This document shows positions 59,239 to 64,000 of a stretch of DNA of 64,000 bases, one piece after another. Numbering within the stretch: the first letter of the stretch is position 1; each line of letters starts with the position of its first letter. Origin of the DNA: Anagrus nilaparvatae (lineage: Eukaryota > Arthropoda > Insecta > Hymenoptera > Mymaridae). Below the pieces are notes generated by a model that did not search any database, was not told the DNA's origin, and worked only from the letters and a program-made list of their open reading frames with translations. Both the position numbers and the translations under genes were made by a program. The stretch spans positions 5,458,501 through 5,522,500 of the forward strand of contig JAKSXM010000007.1 of NCBI GenBank assembly GCA_022575985.1, read 5' to 3'.

Positions 59239-60339
59239 GAAAATCTCCTTTATTGACAGGGTATGGCGAAGAAATGCCTTGGCTGCATTGTTTCCGGACC
59301 GAAGTAATACCTAAACAGGGAGTCCCGGTCCGGATTCTATGATATTGTCATAAATGCAGGAGGGTGGGGAGTTTAGTGGGTATTGTAATTCCTCAATTGT
59401 GTATATCTGGGCAACCACAGATACAAATTTGAGGTTGAGTCCCACATAACCATACAGTACGCGTGTATGGTATGCGTAAATGCATTCTCCTCCTCCTACG
59501 AAAAAGGCCCCTTCTTGAAGAGGCCCAAAAAAAAAAAAAAAAAAAAAATTAATATGGAACATGTTCATAGAGAGAGGTACTTGGGAAAAACTACCACCAA
59601 AGGGGGGGTTAACAACTGATGGTTTCGGGGAGGGGGAGTAAAAAGTACTTAGAATACTTTCGTTTTAAGAACTTAGAATTAATTTCGATGTAGGGACTTA
59701 AAATAATTTCATTATAGGGACTTAGAATAATTTCGATACAATAACTTAAAATAATCCAGCTTTAGTGACTTGGAATAATGTTGTTTGAATTTAATTAATC
59801 ATTTTAAAAATTTCTATTATACATAAAGATGTTCCATGCTCATTGACTGTGTTTACACTTGATTGTGTTTACACAAATTTTTTTATCTTATTCTAAGTTT
59901 TTTCAACAAATTCGAAAAAATTGAAAATAAATTCAATAGTTTTGACTCCATTAAAATGATCCAAAAACAGTTCCCCAATAAAAACTCATCTTGTCCCGGT
60001 TATGTAGTTTTTAATGTAGTTTTTTCAGCTAAGTCAACTGTTCTCAATGAACATCCATTATATCTGGGTCTGCGCAGATGAGTTAAAAATACAGGAACAT
60101 GTATAAATTTTACTTTTCTTCCATATTTAACATATTAAAATTAAATTTTTTAGATTTATAATTCACTATTTCTTTTTAAATCGTGTTTTTAAATATATTT
60201 ACAAACTTTGTTATAACTTACAAACCGAGATAGCACTATATTGGGCAAAAAAGCGGATTTTTTTTTTTTTTTTTTTTTTTTTAAACAAATTAACGGGACG
60301 AACCCTTTTACAATAGTTTATAATATAAATCAAAAATAA

Positions 60340-60866
60340 ATAATTACTGATCTAATAATTTAGCAAATGAGCTTAGAATAGTTATTGGTCTATAATTCAT
60401 AATATTTGTTTTATCACCATTTTTAAAAACTGGAATAATTAAGCCATTCTTCCAAATATCCGGCGAAGTTCCTGTTTTAATGGATTGATTAAATAAAATT
60501 TTTAATGGTAGAATAACAAAATTACAGCAGTTCTTAATAAATAATGGATGTATATTATCATATCCATGGTGATTGATTGCCTTTCAATTTTTTAATAGAT
60601 TTAAGTATATCAGAGTTAGTAATTTCAAATGAAGAGATAGAAAATTCATTATTTTTAGTGTCAAAATTTTTTTCATTTGAATTACTTAGTTTAAATGTCG
60701 ACTGAAAGTTATCAGCAAATGCATTGATAATTTTATTATTATCTTTTAGACCACAATCTTTGAAGAACATTTCAGATGGTAATTCATTTTTTTTAAGATC
60801 ATTTACATAATACCAGTAAGGCTTCTGATCATTTTTAGGCACGATCACCCTATGTATGCAATACAT
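60340..60866 (-). pseudogene. RT N-terminal region of a non-LTR retrotransposon
   Basis: Minus-strand frame WYYVNDLKKNELPSEMF, FADNFQSTFKLSN, DILKSIKKLKGNQSPW. After a frame change near 60560 it continues with FNQSIKTGTSP and WKNGLIIPVFKNG, then NYRPITILSSFAKLLD, the RT domain entry typical of CR1/Jockey-type elements. Catalytic YADD is absent. Confidence 0.8.
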
Positions 60867-62592
60867 AGATGAAATCGTGCCTTATAAGTTTGTCAGGTCA
60901 AAAAACGGAAAAGTTTCTAAATTGTCTAATTCGTGGAGAAATTTGGTCCCCAGGTCATTCCGATGCCTCTAAATGCTTATATTGCCTTAATGTGTGTAGG
61001 GATGTACGTTCGAGAAAATGTATCCTCAAGATCTCAGAACCTACTCGATGAATCAAAAATCCCTTAGACCACATTTTTTGAAATCAGATCTAGTTGCAGG
61101 GTTTTCAATTTCAAGTGATTTCATCAAGTCCTTGCAGAGAAATGTCCAAAAAACTGGTTTAAAATACCTAAAAATGAATTAAAAATAGTAGATTTCTGGA
61201 ACAACTCGATGAATAAAAATTCCTTATACCAAATTTTTTTAAATCAGATCTAGTTTCATGGTTTTCAATTTTAAGTGATTTCATCGAGTCCTTGCAGAGA
61301 AATGTCCAAAAAAACTGATTTCCGTTACCTAAAAATGAACTAAATATAGTAAATTTCTGGAACAACTCGATGAATAAAAAATTCCTTAGAACAAATTTTT
61401 TTAAATCATATCTAGTTTCATGGATTTCAATTTCAAGTGATTTCATCAAGTTCTTGCAGATAAATGTCCAAAAAACTGATTTCCGATAATACCTAAAAAT
61501 GAACTAAAATTAGTAATTTTCTAGAACAACTCCAGGAATAAAAAAGAAGCTTGGTTCAAAGCTTGTTTTACAGCATCTGGTTGTGCCTTCTCCAACTCAG
61601 CTAAGCTTCATTCTGATGTTGTCAGCTAATCACAAAAACACTGATTCCTGGTGCCAAAAAATGAACTTAAAAACCCTAAAAAAAAGCAAATATCAGTAAC
61701 AACTAGAGAAATAAAAATAAAATTTAGTACATATACAGACATAAAATATTACTTGAAAGGATATATTAACAAATGTATTTGGAGACATCATTTTAATCAT
61801 CACTTGTATAATATGTATTGCCATAAACATAATTCTAATTCTGAAAGATAAAAACAAAGAAATTACGTTCTTTACATAAATTAAAAAAAGTATTAAAACT
61901 TTTTATACTTATCTGAATCAAACTTTTGTTTATTTAACTATATCCACTAAAGAATTTAAAATAAACCTGAAAAAAATAATAACAAATTTATAAACACAGC
62001 CATTCACCTAGCAGTCGACTAGCAGACTAACCTAACTATACTACTGAAAGTCTTCTAGTTTCAATTTAAGCGTAATTTAAAACAACTTTTTAAACTTTTT
62101 TTACTATTTTTTTAAAAATGTGGATAAAAATAATAAATAATCTTATATAAATTTGTAAATTTATATTATTTTTAATTATTATTTTTATGCAAAATTTTTA
62201 AAAAGATGATATAGTAAGTTCTATTAAATTAAGTACTCAAATTTAAACTAATACTTATTTTTCAGCAGTATTGACTTTTAATTACCTTACAATAAGCATA
62301 TATTGCTGTTAACAAATTTGTTATTATCTTTTCTCAGATAAAAACTAATACATTAAGGCACAGGTAGAATTTGATTATGGTAATTAAAAAAATGTTAATA
62401 TATTTTTTTTAAAGAATATGGGAAATTAAAATTAAATTTTTGTTTTACCCAAATTTAATTTAATTTTTTAACAAAGTATGTATATACTTTGAATAACATG
62501 TTAATAATAAATAATAGTTTTCAATTTATGAGAATGTGGATCCCATCAAGGTTATTAAAGAGAAAATACTCAATAAATATGTGATCGTGCCT
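60839..62592. mobile_element. DNA transposon inserted in the minus-strand retroelement
   Basis: Termini GGCACGATCAC (60839) and GTGATCGTGCC (62592) are perfect 11 bp inverted repeats. The left end also folds into a double hairpin: GGCACGAT...ATCGTGCC (60839-60881) enclosing CTATGTAT-GCA-ATACATAG. Outside flanks read TTA and TGA; no secure duplication. Interior: a short frame at 60869-61051 without a recognised domain, a 160 bp tandem repeat, and AT-rich sequence without genes from 61560 to 62590. Confidence 0.6.
61046..61530. repeat. 160 bp tandem repeat, about three copies
   Basis: Units begin TCGATGAATMAAAAATYCC at about 61046, 61208 and 61367, each with AAATCAGATCTAGTT and TTCAAGTGATTTCATC; all diverged by several bases. 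Confidence 0.85.
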
Positions 62593-62624
62593 GAAATAAA
62601 AAAGCCTTAGCTTTTTTATAATTC

Positions 62625-63263
62625 TTAGCGATTTTTTAAATTATCTTCTATATTATTTAAATATGCATTGTATTCTTGATCATAAACAAATTTACAGTAT
62701 TTCCTATGTTTTCTAAATTTATTGTAATAATAGGATGATGTTCTGTTATCTTTATATTTTATATGATAAATTTTTTTGATTTTTATTAAACTTTTTAATT
62801 TTTTTGAAAAATATTTAGGAAAATCATCTTTAATAATTAAAGTTTTGGGAACTTCATTTTCAATTATTTTCATAATTTTTTCATAAAATCTATTAGTATT
62901 AATGTTAATTGAATCACTATTAAGTTCATTTTTCCAATCTATATCATCAAATTTATTAAAAATATTTGCATAGTTAGCTTTTTTATAATTGTAATATTTA
63001 ATTTTGAATAAGGGTTTTGCATAATATTTCAATTGTATTTTTATTATTAAAGGAACATGAAAGACATAAATTTTAGCCAAAGGAAATATTGCTTTCTCAA
63101 TCGAACAGAATGTATCAGAGAAAACTAAATCTAATATATTGAATTTTGAATTATTAAAAGTATTATATTGGTTGAAATTATAGTTTTTTAATGTTGTATA
63201 TATATACATAGCACATTCATTTATTGATCTATTTTTATTATTAGTTTTAATTTCCATTTTCAC
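62625..63263 (-). pseudogene. Endonuclease-RT linker region of the minus-strand retroelement
   Basis: A 212-codon frame with NSKFNILDLVFSDTF (the NxSxLDLxxS-like endonuclease motif) and HVPLIIKIQ (degenerate SDH motif), then a Lys-rich, Tyr-rich linker (PKYFSKKLKSLIKIKKIYH; SYYYNKFRKHRKYCK). It ends at the edge of the DNA transposon insertion. Confidence 0.75.
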
Positions 63264-63347
63264 ATTACTGTTAATTAAGAAGTAACACTTTGGTAAGTTA
63301 AAGTCTCCTACTATAATAATTTTGGCATTTTGATATTTTTGTTTAAT

Positions 63348-63668
63348 TTAATTTACATTATCTATGAAATCAATATATGTACTAATATTAGATGAAGGAG
63401 GAATATATACATTTATTACTAGTAGTTTATTATTTTTTATTTTAACAGATGTAATTAATAGTTTATAATTTATGTTATTGGAAAATATTATTTCAGAATT
63501 TAAATCTTTAGAAATTAGGGTCATTACACCACCTCCTTTAACTTTATTTACAGACATATCTCTATTACATTTAAAAATATTATAATTTATTTTACCAAGC
63601 ATACTGTCAGTATCACGTTCATCACACCATGTTTCAGTTAAAGCAATTATGTTACTTATTACCTTCAA
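63348..63668 (-). pseudogene. Endonuclease N-terminal half of the minus-strand retroelement
   Basis: Reads IIALTETWCDERD (catalytic Glu), NIFKCNRD, KGGGVMTLISKDL and NNKLLVINVYIPPSS, an APE-type endonuclease. It starts at the 5' truncation and is separated by a stop from the linker frame (near 63345). Confidence 0.85.
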
Positions 63669-63720
63669 ATTTTATTAAAAATAAATAAAGGCGACAGCGT
63701 TTATAACTTTATAATATATA

Positions 63721-64000
63721 GAGATCTATACAGATAATAATTATCTTGCTTATATTTATCATTTTTTGTATGAAATTAAATATAAATATATTATACGAGT
63801 ATATCTATTTAAATTTTTAGATGTAAAATTTTTAAATTAAACTAATTTGAGTTATTGAACAATTTTTGGTTATTGTGAGAAATGCGAGCTATATTAAATT
63901 ATAGAATTTTTCATCTTCGAATCTTTTAAGTTATAATTTTTCATATTACCATTTTTTAAATTAGTTCTTCTACGATTTCATTTGAATCTAATAGTATTTT
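63721..64000. other. Right edge, AT-rich, nothing recognised
   Basis: Sequence after the end of long-TIR element copy 2 with no identifiable feature. Confidence 0.5.

Larger units (their letters stand above)
56697..59548 (+). mobile_element. R1-clade non-LTR retrotransposon, 5'-truncated
   Basis: Flanked by TTAAGATGGAACA (56684-56696) and TTAATATGGAACA (59549-59561), 12 of 13 identical. Copy 1 of the host element shows the unoccupied site near 46395. Ends in a pure A tail of about 20 nt (about 59527-59548). It is a different subfamily from the copy at 36879. Confidence 0.9.
60258..63661 (-). mobile_element. Non-LTR retrotransposon, minus strand, with internal deletion and a nested DNA element
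   Basis: The poly(T) run at about 60259-60282 is the A-tail of a minus-strand insertion. The 5' end is truncated at 63661, inside the endonuclease. Coding parts are listed separately. The RT stops after the motif-2 region and joins a 3' UTR, so most of the RT is deleted. No clean target duplication; about 70-85 bp of the host element are missing at the insertion. Confidence 0.75.
55880..63720. mobile_element. Long-TIR DNA element, copy 2, with nested retrotransposons
   Basis: Left arm about 55880-56190 (TTTGAAGGTACATCC; TTGCCCAATATAGTGCTATC; CTGCGCGGACCCAGATTTAA). The right arm is at about 59990-60257, with a short terminal piece resuming at 63661. Interior shared with copy 1 (GGGGATTGTAACTTA, AATTTACGCACGCGTAACG). 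Carries the R1 element 56697-59548 and a minus-strand non-LTR element at 60258-63661. No transposase. Confidence 0.7.

Noticed and set aside
60869..61051. 60-codon frame with four cysteines as a new small protein
   Set aside because: It lies inside a transposon next to its terminal hairpin and has no signal peptide, no second copy and no recognisable domain.

Overview
The window is AT-rich eukaryotic DNA and looks like an insect nuclear genome. Evidence: a spliced SLC4/Ndae1-type gene with mostly 60-80 bp introns, and a repeat load of R1-clade, Penelope-like, BEL/Pao, Helitron, hAT-, piggyBac- and mariner-type elements. A parasitoid-like hymenopteran would fit, but the order of insect cannot be proved from this sequence alone. 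Layout: (1) 237-8584, the 3' half (ten coding exons, 585 codons) of a Na+-driven anion exchanger / bicarbonate transporter on the + strand, with its 5' half outside the window. (2) 8.6-11.3 kb, gene-poor sequence, then a Ty3/gypsy integrase remnant. (3) 12.3-27.1 kb, transposon-rich: a decayed minus-strand paralogue (copy C) of a small secreted-protein gene, Helitrons with tandemly repeated 5' and 3' modules, a 4.4 kb element with about 215 bp inverted termini, a BEL/Pao pol remnant, and a minus-strand copy of the secreted-gene upstream region broken by a piggyBac-type MITE and an ORF1 fragment. (4) 28.3-31.4 kb, secreted-protein gene A. (5) 31.4-40.3 kb, one Penelope-like element flanked by a 13 bp duplication and itself split by two Helitron-type insertions and an R1-clade retrotransposon. 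(6) 40-47 kb, repeats including a long-TIR DNA element. (7) 47.1-53.4 kb, secreted-protein gene B inside a direct repeat of the gene A locus. (8) 54.2-55.7 kb, a decayed gag-like ORF. (9) 55.9-63.7 kb, a second copy of the long-TIR element carrying a better preserved R1-clade retrotransposon and a minus-strand non-LTR element that itself holds a DNA transposon. The most notable content is the gene A/B/C family. A and B each encode a 94-residue predicted secreted protein from six or seven tiny exons, with all introns in phase 1. They share a nearly identical signal peptide, core promoter, introns and 3' UTR, while the mature protein between two fixed cysteines is almost unrelated. This is the pattern of a rapidly diversifying effector, venom or salivary family. 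The rest of the window is mostly nested transposons whose order can be read because paired copies preserve empty sites.
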